Shown piece after piece: positions 1-8,196 of a DNA stretch of 47,205 nt. This DNA comes from Anaerolineales bacterium (GTDB lineage Bacteria > Chloroflexota > Anaerolineae > Anaerolineales > Villigracilaceae). The position numbers were made by a program, and so were the translations under genes. The notes beneath the pieces are model-generated. The model made no database searches. It was not told the origin of the DNA and worked only from the letters and a program-made list of their open reading frames with translations. Within the stretch, counting starts at the first letter, position 1. Each line of letters starts with the position of its first letter. Location of the stretch: contig JACMLM010000053.1 of the NCBI GenBank assembly GCA_014379595.1, positions 1-47,205 of the forward strand, in the 5' to 3' direction.

Positions 1-57
1 GCGCTTATCGTATTCACAGCAGACACATCCCCCGCCTGGATCTATCAGGGGTTTTAA
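1..57 (+). CDS. 3' end of an upstream gene (partial)
   Basis: An open frame entering from the window edge reads 18 codons and stops with TAA at 55-57, directly before the ATG at 58. The visible tail ends AWIYQGF, which resembles the aromatic tails of membrane or secreted acylation proteins. The abutting stop and start fit one operon with the MBOAT gene. Too little is visible to name a family, and chance reading-frame openness cannot be excluded over 18 codons. Confidence 0.4.
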   Translation, partial: ALIVFTADTSPAWIYQGF

Positions 58-1479
58 ATGAGTATTCTTGAGGTACTCACTCTCGCTCTTGTTTCACTGC
101 TCATTGGCTCGCTATCTCATCCAAAAATTCGATCTCACGCATTATTAGCTGCGAGCATTATCGTGGTCTACTGGCTGCAATCCAGAACAACAACGATTCA
201 TAACGTCACCTTTTGGCTGCCAACTTTCACCATTATTTTTGTAGCAGCTTCGTGGGCATTGACATCCCCGCCAGAAATTCGCGCTTTGCAAAAAAACTGG
301 CCAGGTATATTAATAACCATCCTTACAATATTTGCCATTAACTCAACAAGATATATTGGGGAATCAAATCTACTTTTTCCAAATATAGCCATTCCTCGAC
401 CTGTCATTGTTTTTTTTGCATTAATAATAACTTTACTAGCATTTGTTATCGCTTTAAGGGCATTAGCACCTAAACAATTTATCCTTCCCGTATTTTTCTT
501 TTTAATAATATTAATATTTATTGTCATAAAAACACCTGCATTGAATAGCTACATCTACACAGTTATTTCTGCATATACAGGAAGTCCGCCGAAGGACAAT
601 GGAATTTTTGTGTGGCTGGGTTTTTCATACTTTGGATTTAGAGTGATCCATACCATTCGTGACCGCCAAAATGGACAATTGCCACCTGTCACCTTTACCG
701 AATATATGACGTACACGATCTTTTTCCCATCCTTTGCTGCTGGCCCCATTGACCGTGTTCAACGCTTCATCTCTGATCTAAATCAAATCAAGCCCTGGTC
801 CAATTTGGATTGGACAGATGCAGGCAGCAGGTTTGCAATTGGGCTTTTCAAAAAATTTGTGATCGCCGATGCCCTTGCAAACTTTGCATTAAATTCTGAA
901 AGAGCTTTGCACATCGATTCGAGCGGATGGTTCTGGACATTGCTTTATGCTTATGCCTTTCAAATTTATTTTGATTTCAGTGGATACACAGATATTGCCA
1001 TTGGACTGGCTAAAATTATGGGAATTAATTTGCCCGAGAATTTCAATTCTCCTTATTTGAAACCAAACCTTACCCTCTTTTGGAATTCCTGGCACATGAC
1101 GTTAACACAATGGTTCCGTGCTTATTTTTTCAATCCGCTGCAAAGATGGATTCGATCTTCGACTCAATTATCTGCATGGTCTCTGATATTGATATTACAA
1201 CTCGCTACTATGATACTAATTGGACTATGGCACGGAGTTACACTTAATTTTGTTCTGTGGGGACTTTGGCATGGGGCAGGTCTTTTCATTCACAACCGTT
1301 GGAGAGAGCTGACTGGCTCAAAATTTTCAGCATGGGCAATCAGCCCCTTTCGCAAAAATCTCTTAACAGGAAGTGGAATTTTTCTCACCTTTCATTATGT
1401 CGCTCTTGGCTGGGTGTTTTTTGTGATGCCAGCAAATCAAATTCCTACGGCTATCAAAATGCTATTTGGATTTAATTAA
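58..1479 (+). CDS. MBOAT-family membrane O-acyltransferase (AlgI/DltB-like)
   Basis: This 473-residue polytopic membrane protein has long hydrophobic stretches from the N-terminus. It carries the central MBOAT signature: FDFSGYTDIAIGLA, then NSWHMTLTQWFR, then GLWHG repeated as GLWHGVTLN and GLWHGAGLF near the C-terminus. One of these histidines is the expected catalytic residue. MBOAT proteins of this class move acyl groups, usually acetyl, across the membrane onto polysaccharides or cell-wall polymers. The SGNH-like gene follows three bases after the stop, as in alginate and teichoic-acid modification pairs. The substrate is unknown. The start at 58 abuts the preceding stop, which suggests translational coupling. 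Confidence 0.88.
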   Translation: MSILEVLTLALVSLLIGSLSHPKIRSHALLAASIIVVYWLQSRTTTIHNVTFWLPTFTIIFVAASWALTSPPEIRALQKNWPGILITILTIFAINSTRYIGESNLLFPNIAIPRPVIVFFALIITLLAFVIALRALAPKQFILPVFFFLIILIFIVIKTPALNSYIYTVISAYTGSPPKDNGIFVWLGFSYFGFRVIHTIRDRQNGQLPPVTFTEYMTYTIFFPSFAAGPIDRVQRFISDLNQIKPWSNLDWTDAGSRFAIGLFKKFVIADALANFALNSERALHIDSSGWFWTLLYAYAFQIYFDFSGYTDIAIGLAKIMGINLPENFNSPYLKPNLTLFWNSWHMTLTQWFRAYFFNPLQRWIRSSTQLSAWSLILILQLATMILIGLWHGVTLNFVLWGLWHGAGLFIHNRWRELTGSKFSAWAISPFRKNLLTGSGIFLTFHYVALGWVFFVMPANQIPTAIKMLFGFN

Positions 1480-1482
1480 CGA

Positions 1483-2553
1483 ATGAAGCAATCTCATCTC
1501 AAATCCATACGAATAGTATTGAAAGCAATTTTATTATTTGCTCTATTTAATTATGGTTTTGCGCTTATTCCAGACTCAGCATTATGGAAACTATCGGTAT
1601 ATAACAATGTATTAGAAGGACGTCCACGCTTTGCACAGGAAGATGATTTGAATTTGCTATTCAATACACATGAACTTGCAAGCTCAGGGAAATATCCGAA
1701 TCAGTATAAAGTACTCGTCCTTGGTGATTCTTCTACTTGGGGCTATCTGCTAAACCCAGAAGAAACTTTTTCTGGCCTGATCAATTCTGCTAATTTAAAA
1801 ACCTGTCATGAAGAACTTGTGCATGTGTATAACTTGGGATACCCAAAGCTTTCTCTCTTCAAGGATTTGATCCTGTTACAAGAAGCAATGAAGTATGAAC
1901 CTAATCTAATTATCTGGATGATTACGTTGAATTCAACTTTGCGCGAAGAAGAACAGCACCCAATGGTGAATCAAAATCCAGAACTGGCTCAGGAATTAAT
2001 TGATAAATATGATCTTGAAATAAGGCTTAATTCCTTTGACGAGCCATCTTTCCAGCAAAAAACATTTCTGGCACGCAGAAATGAGATTGCCAGATTCGTT
2101 CAATATCAACTGGATGGAATCCGCTGGCAATCCGTTGGAGAAGAGGGACATAAAAAATATGATCCTATAGGATTAGATGTGGAAGCAAGTGATGACTTTG
2201 GAGGTTTACCTCCCCCAACACTTGACCCTCACCTGATTCAATTTGATGTGCTTCAAGCAGGGACTTTGCTTGCAGGTGACGTGCCTGTAGTCATGGTCAA
2301 TGAACCTATTCAAATTGTGACAGGGCAAAATAAGGAAATTCGTTATAACAAAAATTATCCGCGTTGGGCGTATGATCAATACCGTGAATTGGTGAATACT
2401 CAAGTTGAGGAAAATCAATGGAAGTATGTAGATATTTGGGACTTGCTGCCTCCAACTGAATTTACAGACTCGGCTGTCCATAGAACACCTGCAGGTGAAG
2501 AGATGGTAGCAGAGGAAATATCAAAGCTGATTCTCGAATCAGCCTGCCCGTGA
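1483..2553 (+). CDS. SGNH/GDSL-like acyltransferase partner protein, membrane anchored
   Basis: The 356-residue product has one N-terminal hydrophobic segment (about residues 10-27), probably a signal anchor, and a predicted extracytoplasmic domain. Block I of the SGNH fold is visible as LVLGDSSTWG with Asp82-Ser83. A plausible terminal catalytic pair sits in DSAVHRTPAGEEM near the C-terminus. By analogy with AlgJ/AlgX and DltD proteins it should complete acyl transfer begun by the adjacent MBOAT protein. It starts three bases after the MBOAT stop, so the two are almost surely co-transcribed. Whether it is a transferase or an esterase cannot be told from sequence alone. Confidence 0.75.
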   Translation: MKQSHLKSIRIVLKAILLFALFNYGFALIPDSALWKLSVYNNVLEGRPRFAQEDDLNLLFNTHELASSGKYPNQYKVLVLGDSSTWGYLLNPEETFSGLINSANLKTCHEELVHVYNLGYPKLSLFKDLILLQEAMKYEPNLIIWMITLNSTLREEEQHPMVNQNPELAQELIDKYDLEIRLNSFDEPSFQQKTFLARRNEIARFVQYQLDGIRWQSVGEEGHKKYDPIGLDVEASDDFGGLPPPTLDPHLIQFDVLQAGTLLAGDVPVVMVNEPIQIVTGQNKEIRYNKNYPRWAYDQYRELVNTQVEENQWKYVDIWDLLPPTEFTDSAVHRTPAGEEMVAEEISKLILESACP

Positions 2554-2671
2554 GAAATATTATTGGAGCGGCGGCAGGTATAAATTTAAAGAAAGATGCG
2601 CTTGAATCAAAGATACTGAAAAGCCTTTTTGATTCATCCATTATCAGGATAATTCCTTTTGCTTCTTACAA

Positions 2672-4039
2672 ATGAATCGACTAAAATCCGACGCAATGAC
2701 ATCATTGAAACAAATCCCTGGCCCAAGCGGACTGCCTATTCTCGGCGTGATGCCAGAGATGGTCAGCGACATGCTTGGGCTGTTCACGAAAACTGCCCGC
2801 GAGCATGGCGGCATTGCGCAATTCAAACTGCTCAACAAATCATATTTTCTCGTCACAGATCCTGATTATGTAAAATATATTCTTCAGGATAATTATAAAA
2901 ATTATATCCGCGGACGAAGCGTGGAAACTGGACGCGTGCTGCTCGGTAATGGACTTCCCTTAATTGACGGGGATTTCTGGCTGCGCGAACGGCGACTCCT
3001 TCAACCTGCATTTCATCGCGAACGATTAGGCAAACTCGCATCGACTGCGACCGATGTAATTGGTTCGACACTAGATTCATGGTCCCAGCGGATACAGACT
3101 CAACCCACCCTCGACATGGACGAAGAGATGATGCATCTCACGCTTACGATCATTATCAAAACCATGTTCAGCGCCGATATAGATGACAAGATACTTGCAT
3201 TGGGTCATGCCTTTAATGTCTCATCAAAATTTATGTTGTGGCGCAGTCAACAGATGTGGGCGCCGCCGTTATGGTTCCCTGTGCCGCGCAATGTGGAATA
3301 TAACCGCGCATTCAAAACCTTGAATGATACGATCTATCCCCTCATCGCAAGCGGACGCAAAGAACCAAAAGATGACCTGCTCGGTATGTTACTTGAAATG
3401 CGCGACGCTGAAACAGGCGAAGGCATGACCGATCAGCAGGCACGCGATGAAGTTGTTACAATTTTCTTTGCGGGCCATGAAACAACAGCCGCAACAATGA
3501 CATGGGCTTTCTATCTTTTATCACAGCATCCTGAGATCGAAGAAAAAATGCGAGATGAAGTCAAGTCTATTCTCGGTGACCGAACTCCCACTTTTGCAGA
3601 CCTGCCGAAATTGACATACATGACAAAAGTAATTCAAGAAGTATTACGTTTATATCCTGCCGCGTATCTCTTCGCCCGTGAAGCTGTTCAAGATGATGTA
3701 TTAGATGGTTATCCCATTCCTGCAAATACACTCATCTTCATCACGCCATACATCACACATCGTGATCCTACACTGTGGCCTGACCCCGAAAAATTTGATC
3801 CCGAGCGGTTTACTCCTGAACAAATCGCGAATCGGCCCAAACAGATTTACTATCCATTTGGAGAAGGTCCACATGTTTGTATTGGAAATAACTTCGCTCT
3901 GATGGAAATGCAGTTCATCCTTGCCATGACGCTTCAACGCTTCCGCATTAAGCTGGTTCCAAACCATCCAATCGCCTTCAAACCTGAAGCCACTTTGAGA
4001 GCCAAATATGGGATGAAGATGACAGTGGAAAAAATTTAA
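2672..4039 (+). CDS. Cytochrome P450 monooxygenase
   Basis: This is a full-length P450 of 455 residues with all core motifs. The I-helix oxygen-binding motif is AGHETT (267-272), the K-helix ExxR is E323-R326, and the heme loop is FGEGPHVCIG with the ligand Cys403. It has no N-terminal membrane anchor, so it is probably soluble and uses ferredoxin or flavodoxin reductants, none of which is encoded nearby. The substrate cannot be predicted. An in-frame ATG at 2696 is an alternative start; neither start has a good Shine-Dalgarno sequence. A weak 9-bp hairpin (2603-2611 with 2628-2636) lies upstream. Confidence 0.93.
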   Translation: MNRLKSDAMTSLKQIPGPSGLPILGVMPEMVSDMLGLFTKTAREHGGIAQFKLLNKSYFLVTDPDYVKYILQDNYKNYIRGRSVETGRVLLGNGLPLIDGDFWLRERRLLQPAFHRERLGKLASTATDVIGSTLDSWSQRIQTQPTLDMDEEMMHLTLTIIIKTMFSADIDDKILALGHAFNVSSKFMLWRSQQMWAPPLWFPVPRNVEYNRAFKTLNDTIYPLIASGRKEPKDDLLGMLLEMRDAETGEGMTDQQARDEVVTIFFAGHETTAATMTWAFYLLSQHPEIEEKMRDEVKSILGDRTPTFADLPKLTYMTKVIQEVLRLYPAAYLFAREAVQDDVLDGYPIPANTLIFITPYITHRDPTLWPDPEKFDPERFTPEQIANRPKQIYYPFGEGPHVCIGNNFALMEMQFILAMTLQRFRIKLVPNHPIAFKPEATLRAKYGMKMTVEKI

Positions 4040-4057
4040 GTTCAAGTAAAAACTTTG

Positions 4058-4066
4058 TGCTATAAT
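4058..4066 (+). promoter_or_regulatory. Extended -10 promoter for the aspS leader
   Basis: TGC followed by a perfect TATAAT hexamer (4061-4066) forms a consensus extended -10 element. No convincing -35 is present, as is common for extended -10 promoters. The predicted start of transcription is at A4073-A4076, on or within three bases of the leader-peptide ATG, so the transcript would be essentially leaderless. Confidence 0.7.
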
Positions 4067-4075
4067 CGCGCCACG

Positions 4076-4162
4076 ATGTACAACCGCATCCAATTTGCCA
4101 ATAACGATAATAATAACAATAATGACGATCCGTGTATCGTTGGGCGAAGCATTGCTGGTTGA
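4076..4162 (+). CDS. Asn/Asp-rich leader peptide of the aspS operon (28 aa)
   Basis: A 28-codon frame begins MYNRIQFA, continues NNDNNNNNDD and ends in TGA at 4160-4162. Codons 9-18 (4100-4129) are seven Asn and three Asp codons in a row, and codon 3 is also Asn. There is no Shine-Dalgarno site; the -10 box ends nine bases before the ATG, so translation is predicted to be leaderless. The peptide sits just upstream of an intrinsic terminator and of the genes that make Asp-tRNA and amidate it to Asn-tRNA. That is the classical arrangement of a ribosome-mediated attenuator peptide. The peptide itself probably has no function after synthesis. I know of no named family for it. Confidence 0.72.
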   Translation: MYNRIQFANNDNNNNNDDPCIVGRSIAG

Positions 4163-4227
4163 CAGATAACTCAAGTCAAATCAAATCGCCCGACGCTCCC
4201 AAAGGGATGCGAAGGGCGATTTATTTT
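4138..4227 (+). promoter_or_regulatory. Predicted Asn-tRNA-responsive transcription attenuator
   Basis: Two exclusive RNA structures can form. Antiterminator: 4138-4147 (CGTTGGGCGA) pairs with 4186-4195 (TCGCCCGACG) over ten pairs including one G-U. Terminator: 4183-4191 pairs with 4214-4222, stacked under an inner stem. Both use 4186-4191. A ribosome stalled on Asn codons up to 4121-4123 would leave 4138-4147 free, favouring the antiterminator. A ribosome reaching the stop at 4160-4162 would cover it and allow termination. The structures are read directly; the regulation is inferred. Confidence 0.7.
4183..4227 (+). terminator. Intrinsic terminator in the aspS leader
   Basis: AAATCGCCC (4183-4191) pairs with GGGCGATTT (4214-4222). 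An inner stem of CGC-TCCC against GGGA-(T)-GCG closes on an AAA loop. The hairpin is followed by TTATTTTAT, a usable U-rich tract. It lies upstream of aspS, so it can only serve as an attenuator or as a terminator for the P450 and leader transcripts. Confidence 0.8.
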
Positions 4228-4240
4228 ATCTAAATCTTTA

Positions 4241-4335
4241 ACCACGAAGGACACAAAGAGCACGAAGGTGGGACAAGCGCTCAACGTGAGAATTCCTTTC
4301 AGATTTTCTTTGTGCACCTTGGTGCCCTTTGTGGT
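4241..4335. repeat. Large palindromic intergenic repeat, copy 1
   Basis: The left arm ACCACGAAGGACACAAAG and a right arm ending CCCTTTGTGGT form an imperfect inverted repeat of about 95 bp in the aspS 5' leader. A second member lies at 6574-6645 before gatA. Similar ACCACnAAGG...CCTTnGTGGT palindromes are, from memory, common dispersed repeats in environmental genomes. It would fold into a long hairpin in the aspS mRNA, just upstream of the ribosome-binding site. Confidence 0.65.
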
Positions 4336-4358
4336 GAAAAAATAAACGGAGGCGCATT

Positions 4359-6122
4359 ATGTATAGGACTCATACTTGTGGAGAATTACGAGCCAGCCAT
4401 GCCGGGCAGACAATTACCCTGTCTGGCTGGGTACACCGACGACGCGATCATGGCGGCGTAGCATTTTTTGATTTGCGTGACCGCATGGGCTTGGTACAAA
4501 TTACCATCAATCCAGACCTGCCAAAAGAATCTCTTGACCTTGTAGCCAACGTCCGCATGGAATGGGTCTTGCAGATCGAAGGTGTTGTTCAGTTGCGTCC
4601 TGATGGTATGAAGAATCCAAAAATGGAAACGGGCGAGATCGAGATCATCGCGCGCGAAGTTAAAGTTTTGAATCCTGCAAAGACACTCCCGTTCATGGTC
4701 AGCGCGGACAATGACCTCGCCGATGAAAATACACGCCTCAAATACCGCTATCTTGACCTGCGCCGTGAACGCATGACCAACAATATGGTCTTGCGTCATA
4801 AGGTCATCAAGTTTATGCGTGACTATCTCGACGAACAAGGCTTTATTGAAATCGAAACGCCGATCATGTTCAAAGCCACACCTGAAGGCGCGCGTGATTA
4901 CCTCGTCCCCTCCCGCCTTTATCCAGGACAATTCTACGCACTGCCGCAATCTCCTCAGCAGTTAAAGCAATTGCTTATGGTCGCTGGCATGGACAAGTAT
5001 TTCCAGATCGCGCGTTGCTTCCGTGATGAAGATTTGCGTGGCGACCGTCAGCCTGAATTTACGCAGCTTGATCTTGAAATGTCTTATGTGCATCGCGATG
5101 ATGTACTTGCATTGGTTGAAGATCTATACACCAAAATGCTTCCCGCTGTTTCGCCTCATAAAAAGTTACTCTCTTCGCCGTGGCCGAAATTCTCACATCA
5201 TGAAGTGTTGGAGAAATATGGATCAGATAAACCCGACCTGCGCTTCGGCATGGAATTATTTGAATTAAATGACATTTTCACGAAGAGTGAATTTCGCGTC
5301 TTTCAATCCACGCTAGAAGCTGGTGGCGTGATCAAATGCATTGTCGCCCCGAAATCAGCGGACATGTCCCGTAAGGAAGTAGATGCTCTCACAGAGGTAG
5401 CGAAAACTTTCGGAGCGAAGGGAATGCCCACGTTGGCAATCACAGGCGAGGGCGTGAAAGGAAGCGCGTCGAAATTCGTCACACCTGAAGAGGTCGAATC
5501 ACTCAAATCCAAAACTGGCGCGAAAGAAGGTGACCTCATCGTCTTCGCAACAGATACACGCGCAGTGGTCAACAAAACACTCGGCGGACTTCGGCTCTGG
5601 TTCCGCGACAAATTAGATCTCGCAGATAAAGATATGATGGCATTCGCATGGATCGTGGACTTCCCATTCTTCGCATATAACGAAGAAACCAAAACTTGGG
5701 AATCGGAACATCATCCATTCACCATGCCGAAGTTAGAAGACCTTCCCAAGTTCGACAGTAATCCTGGCGAAGTGTTGTCAGATGCGTATGATATGGTTTG
5801 CAACGGATATGAGATGGCGTCGGGTTCGATCCGCATTCATCGCCGCGACATTCAATTAAAGATGTTTGAAATGCTTGGGCTAAGCGGTGAAGATATTGAA
5901 AACAAATTCGGACATATGCTCGAAGCCTTTGAATACGGCGCTCCCCCACACGGCGGCATGGCCCCTGGCATCGATAGATTAATCATGCTGCTCGCGGACG
6001 AACCCAACATCCGTGAAGTGATCGCCTTCCCCAAGAATCAAGCAGGCCGCGACGTGATGGCTGATGCGCCATCTGCTGTTGAGCCGAAGCAGTTGAAAGA
6101 GTTGCATATTAAGTTTGAATAA
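4359..6122 (+). CDS. aspS: Aspartyl-tRNA synthetase, probably non-discriminating
   Basis: This 587-residue bacterial-type AspRS charges tRNA(Asp) and, predictably, tRNA(Asn) with aspartate. The N-terminal anticodon-binding OB domain covers about 1-105, class II motif 2 is FRDEDLRGDRQPEFTQLD, the inserted GAD domain lies near 300-400, and motif 3 is GMAPGIDRLIML. His31, in RRRDHGG, occupies the position that marks non-discriminating AspRS in Pseudomonas aeruginosa, where discriminating enzymes such as that of E. coli have Leu. Gly83 in RPDG lies close to the second known determinant. ATG at 4359 has GGAGG eight bases upstream. The gatC, gatA and gatB genes follow, which fits production of Asp-tRNA(Asn) for transamidation. 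Confidence 0.95.
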   Translation: MYRTHTCGELRASHAGQTITLSGWVHRRRDHGGVAFFDLRDRMGLVQITINPDLPKESLDLVANVRMEWVLQIEGVVQLRPDGMKNPKMETGEIEIIAREVKVLNPAKTLPFMVSADNDLADENTRLKYRYLDLRRERMTNNMVLRHKVIKFMRDYLDEQGFIEIETPIMFKATPEGARDYLVPSRLYPGQFYALPQSPQQLKQLLMVAGMDKYFQIARCFRDEDLRGDRQPEFTQLDLEMSYVHRDDVLALVEDLYTKMLPAVSPHKKLLSSPWPKFSHHEVLEKYGSDKPDLRFGMELFELNDIFTKSEFRVFQSTLEAGGVIKCIVAPKSADMSRKEVDALTEVAKTFGAKGMPTLAITGEGVKGSASKFVTPEEVESLKSKTGAKEGDLIVFATDTRAVVNKTLGGLRLWFRDKLDLADKDMMAFAWIVDFPFFAYNEETKTWESEHHPFTMPKLEDLPKFDSNPGEVLSDAYDMVCNGYEMASGSIRIHRRDIQLKMFEMLGLSGEDIENKFGHMLEAFEYGAPPHGGMAPGIDRLIMLLADEPNIREVIAFPKNQAGRDVMADAPSAVEPKQLKELHIKFE

Positions 6123-6136
6123 CAGATAACCCTCGG

Positions 6137-6249
6137 TGGTCGAGTAGTTCCGAGCGACAGCGAGGAAGGTATCGAGACCACAATATTAAGTTTAATTTTA
6201 ATTGTTGGTCTCGATATGCCCTTCAAAGAGCATTCGGGCTACTCGACCA
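6137..6249. repeat. Nested palindromic repeat between aspS and gatC
   Basis: The outer arms TGGTCGAGTAG (6137-6147) and CTACTCGACCA (6239-6249) are perfect inverted copies. Inner arms GGTATCGAGACCA and TGGTCTCGATATGCC pair too, around an AT-rich loop. The TCGAGACCA core resembles dispersed REP-like elements known from many environmental bacteria. It separates aspS from gatC, so readthrough into gatC may be modulated by the hairpin. Confidence 0.65.
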
Positions 6250-6266
6250 ACGGAGTATAAAAAATT

Positions 6267-6566
6267 ATGAGTCAAAAAATAGACACTGACATGGTCAAAC
6301 ACGTAGCCCACCTCGTGCGCCTCGGAATCTCGGAAGATGAAGCACAAAAATTCAGCGGACAATTTTCTTCCATCATTGACTATTTCAATATGCTCAACGA
6401 AGTGGACACGGATAATGTCCCGCCTGCATCCGACATCACCAATAACACAAATGTCCTACGTGAAGATGTAGCCAAGCCCTCCATGAGCCGCGAAGAATTT
6501 CTGAAGAACGCGCCTCAATCCGAACGCGGATATATCAAAGTGCCAACAGTTTTAGGTGAAGAATAA
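6267..6566 (+). CDS. gatC: Asp/Glu-tRNA amidotransferase subunit C
   Basis: The 99-residue product is the small clamp subunit of GatCAB, which stabilises the A-B interface. It shows the family pattern of an N-terminal helical region (VKHVAHLVRLGISEDEA) and FSSIIDYFNMLNEVDTDNV. The C-terminus has the usual short VLREDV and GYIKVPTVL segments. Length is normal. The start ATG is preceded by ACGGAG at a long spacing. It lies 144 bp after aspS behind a palindromic repeat and 90 bp before gatA. Confidence 0.92.
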   Translation: MSQKIDTDMVKHVAHLVRLGISEDEAQKFSGQFSSIIDYFNMLNEVDTDNVPPASDITNNTNVLREDVAKPSMSREEFLKNAPQSERGYIKVPTVLGEE

Positions 6567-6573
6567 TTTTTTC

Positions 6574-6645
6574 ACCACAAAGGAGACAAAGGGTTACAAA
6601 GGTTTAAAAGCTTTTCCTTCGTGTACCTTTGTGACCCTTTGTGGT
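6574..6645. repeat. Palindromic intergenic repeat, copy 2
   Basis: ACCACAAAGGAGACAAAGGG at the left and GACCCTTTGTGGT at the right form an inverted repeat that belongs to the same family as 4241-4335. A TTTAAAAGCTTTT centre makes the loop region itself palindromic. The repeat ends 11 bases before the gatA start. The right arm happens to be open in the gatA frame, giving a spurious N-terminal extension from a GTG at 6621. Confidence 0.6.
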
Positions 6646-6656
6646 TAAAGGTTTTT

Positions 6657-8117
6657 ATGCAACTACACAACCTCACCATTCGTGAAGCGCACGAATTACT
6701 AACTACCAAGAAGATTTCCAGCGTCGAACTGACTCAGGCGACTCTTCAACGCGCCCACGAAATTGACCCAAAGATAAAATCCTACGTCACCATCACCGAT
6801 GACGTTGCTCTCAAACAAGCAAAGCAAGCCGACGAACGCATCGCCAAAGGTGAAAACGTCACTCCGCTGACTGGCATTCCTTTCGCCGCAAAAGACTGCA
6901 TCTCCACGCGTGACATCCGCACAACCTGTTCATCCAAAATTCTTGAAGATTATGTCCCGCAATACAACGCCACTGTCATCAACAAACTTGCGGATGCTGG
7001 CGCGGTATTAATGGGCAAGAACAACATGGACGAGTTCGGCATGGGTTCATCCTGTGAAAATTCCGCTTTCTTCAACACGCACAATCCATGGGACCTCGAC
7101 CGAGTCCCAGGCGGGTCAAGCGGAGGTTCTGCCGCCGCTATGTCCGCGAGTCTTTGTTCATTTTCATTGGGCGAAGACACCGGCGGATCGGTCCGCATGC
7201 CTGCGGGCTTTTGCAACGTGACAGGCATCAAGCCAACGTATGGTCGCGTCTCGCGTTACGGCTTGATCTCGCTCGTCTCTTCATTTGATTGCATCGGCCC
7301 CATGACTCGCGATGTCTATGATTGCGCGACCGTGCTTGAAACCATCGCAGGTCACGACGAACATGACAGCACAACTTTCAACTCGCCTGTTCCGCAATAC
7401 AATCAAAACTTAAATAAATCAGTCAAAGGCATGACCATTGGTATTCCAAAAGAATATTTTGTATCAGGTATGGAAGCGGGCGTTGAGTCGTCCATTCAGG
7501 AAGCTATTCGCACGTATGAAAAACTTGGCATGAAGATTCAAGAAGTCTCGTTGCCCAACACGCAATACGCGCTCCCCGTTTATTATCTTTTGCTCTTCGC
7601 CGAAGCCAGCTCAAATCTTGCCCGCTTCGACGGCACGCGCTTCGGTCTGTCCATTTCAGAAAATGCAAAAGATGTGATCGACATTTATTTGCAGACTCGT
7701 CACGAGGGATTCGGTGACGAAGTCAAGCGCAGAATCATGCTTGGCGCGTATGCATTATCAGCGGGATATTATGACGCGTACTATCTCAAGGCCCAAAAAG
7801 TGCGCACGCTTCTTCGTCGTGACTTTGAAACTGCTCTTGCCTCCGTTGACATTCTCCTCGCCCCGACCTGCCCCACCACCGCATTCAAACTTGGCGAGAA
7901 GACAAACGATCCGCTTGAAATGTATCTCTCCGATATATATGTCGTTGCCACAAATCCAGCGGGCGTTCCCGCATTAGCTTTGCCCTGCGGATTTTCAAAA
8001 GGCCTGCCTGTTGGGATGCAGCTCATCGGCAAACATTTAGATGAACAAACTTTGTTCCAAGTCGGTCATGCGTATCAACAAGAAACTGATTGGCACAAAA
8101 GGCTACCACCTCTTTGA
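6657..8117 (+). CDS. gatA: Asp/Glu-tRNA amidotransferase subunit A
   Basis: GatA is the amidase subunit that releases ammonia from glutamine for channelling to GatB. The full amidase-signature triad is present as Lys79, cis-Ser154 and the nucleophile Ser178, in AAKDC, GGSSGGS and DTGGSVRMPA. With the ATG at 6657 this numbering equals the well-studied Staphylococcus aureus enzyme (Lys79, Ser154, Ser178), which supports that start over an in-frame GTG at 6621 that lies inside a repeat. The product has 486 residues, normal for the family. It is co-directional with gatC and gatB in the presumed aspS operon. Confidence 0.96.
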   Translation: MQLHNLTIREAHELLTTKKISSVELTQATLQRAHEIDPKIKSYVTITDDVALKQAKQADERIAKGENVTPLTGIPFAAKDCISTRDIRTTCSSKILEDYVPQYNATVINKLADAGAVLMGKNNMDEFGMGSSCENSAFFNTHNPWDLDRVPGGSSGGSAAAMSASLCSFSLGEDTGGSVRMPAGFCNVTGIKPTYGRVSRYGLISLVSSFDCIGPMTRDVYDCATVLETIAGHDEHDSTTFNSPVPQYNQNLNKSVKGMTIGIPKEYFVSGMEAGVESSIQEAIRTYEKLGMKIQEVSLPNTQYALPVYYLLLFAEASSNLARFDGTRFGLSISENAKDVIDIYLQTRHEGFGDEVKRRIMLGAYALSAGYYDAYYLKAQKVRTLLRRDFETALASVDILLAPTCPTTAFKLGEKTNDPLEMYLSDIYVVATNPAGVPALALPCGFSKGLPVGMQLIGKHLDEQTLFQVGHAYQQETDWHKRLPPL

Positions 8118-8120
8118 CCA

Positions 8121-8171
8121 TAGACAATAGACAGAAGACCGTTTTTAAGACCGTCTACCATCCACTGTCTA
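8121..8171. repeat. Imperfect inverted repeat between gatA and gatB
   Basis: TAGACA (8121-8126) and TGTCTA (8166-8171) bound a weaker inner palindrome, with AAGACCG facing GACCGTCT across a T-rich loop. The phrase style (tagaccatagac) resembles another dispersed intergenic repeat. A related ACAGGTAG/CTACCTGT hairpin follows uvrA at 44012-44054. Pairing is imperfect, so this call is weak. Confidence 0.35.
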
Positions 8172-8196
8172 GCGTCAACTACTAAACTAACCAACT

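Noticed and set aside
4262-4285. Sequence AAGGTGGGACAAGCGC resembling the T-box core upstream of aspS
   Set aside because: The T-box consensus AGGGTGGnACCGCG is not matched, there is no specifier stem, and the stretch is part of a palindromic repeat also found before gatA. The leader-peptide attenuator explains the terminator better.
6621-6656. N-terminal 12-codon extension of gatA from a GTG
   Set aside because: It is translated repeat sequence; start at 6657 gives family-standard catalytic numbering (Lys79, Ser154, Ser178).
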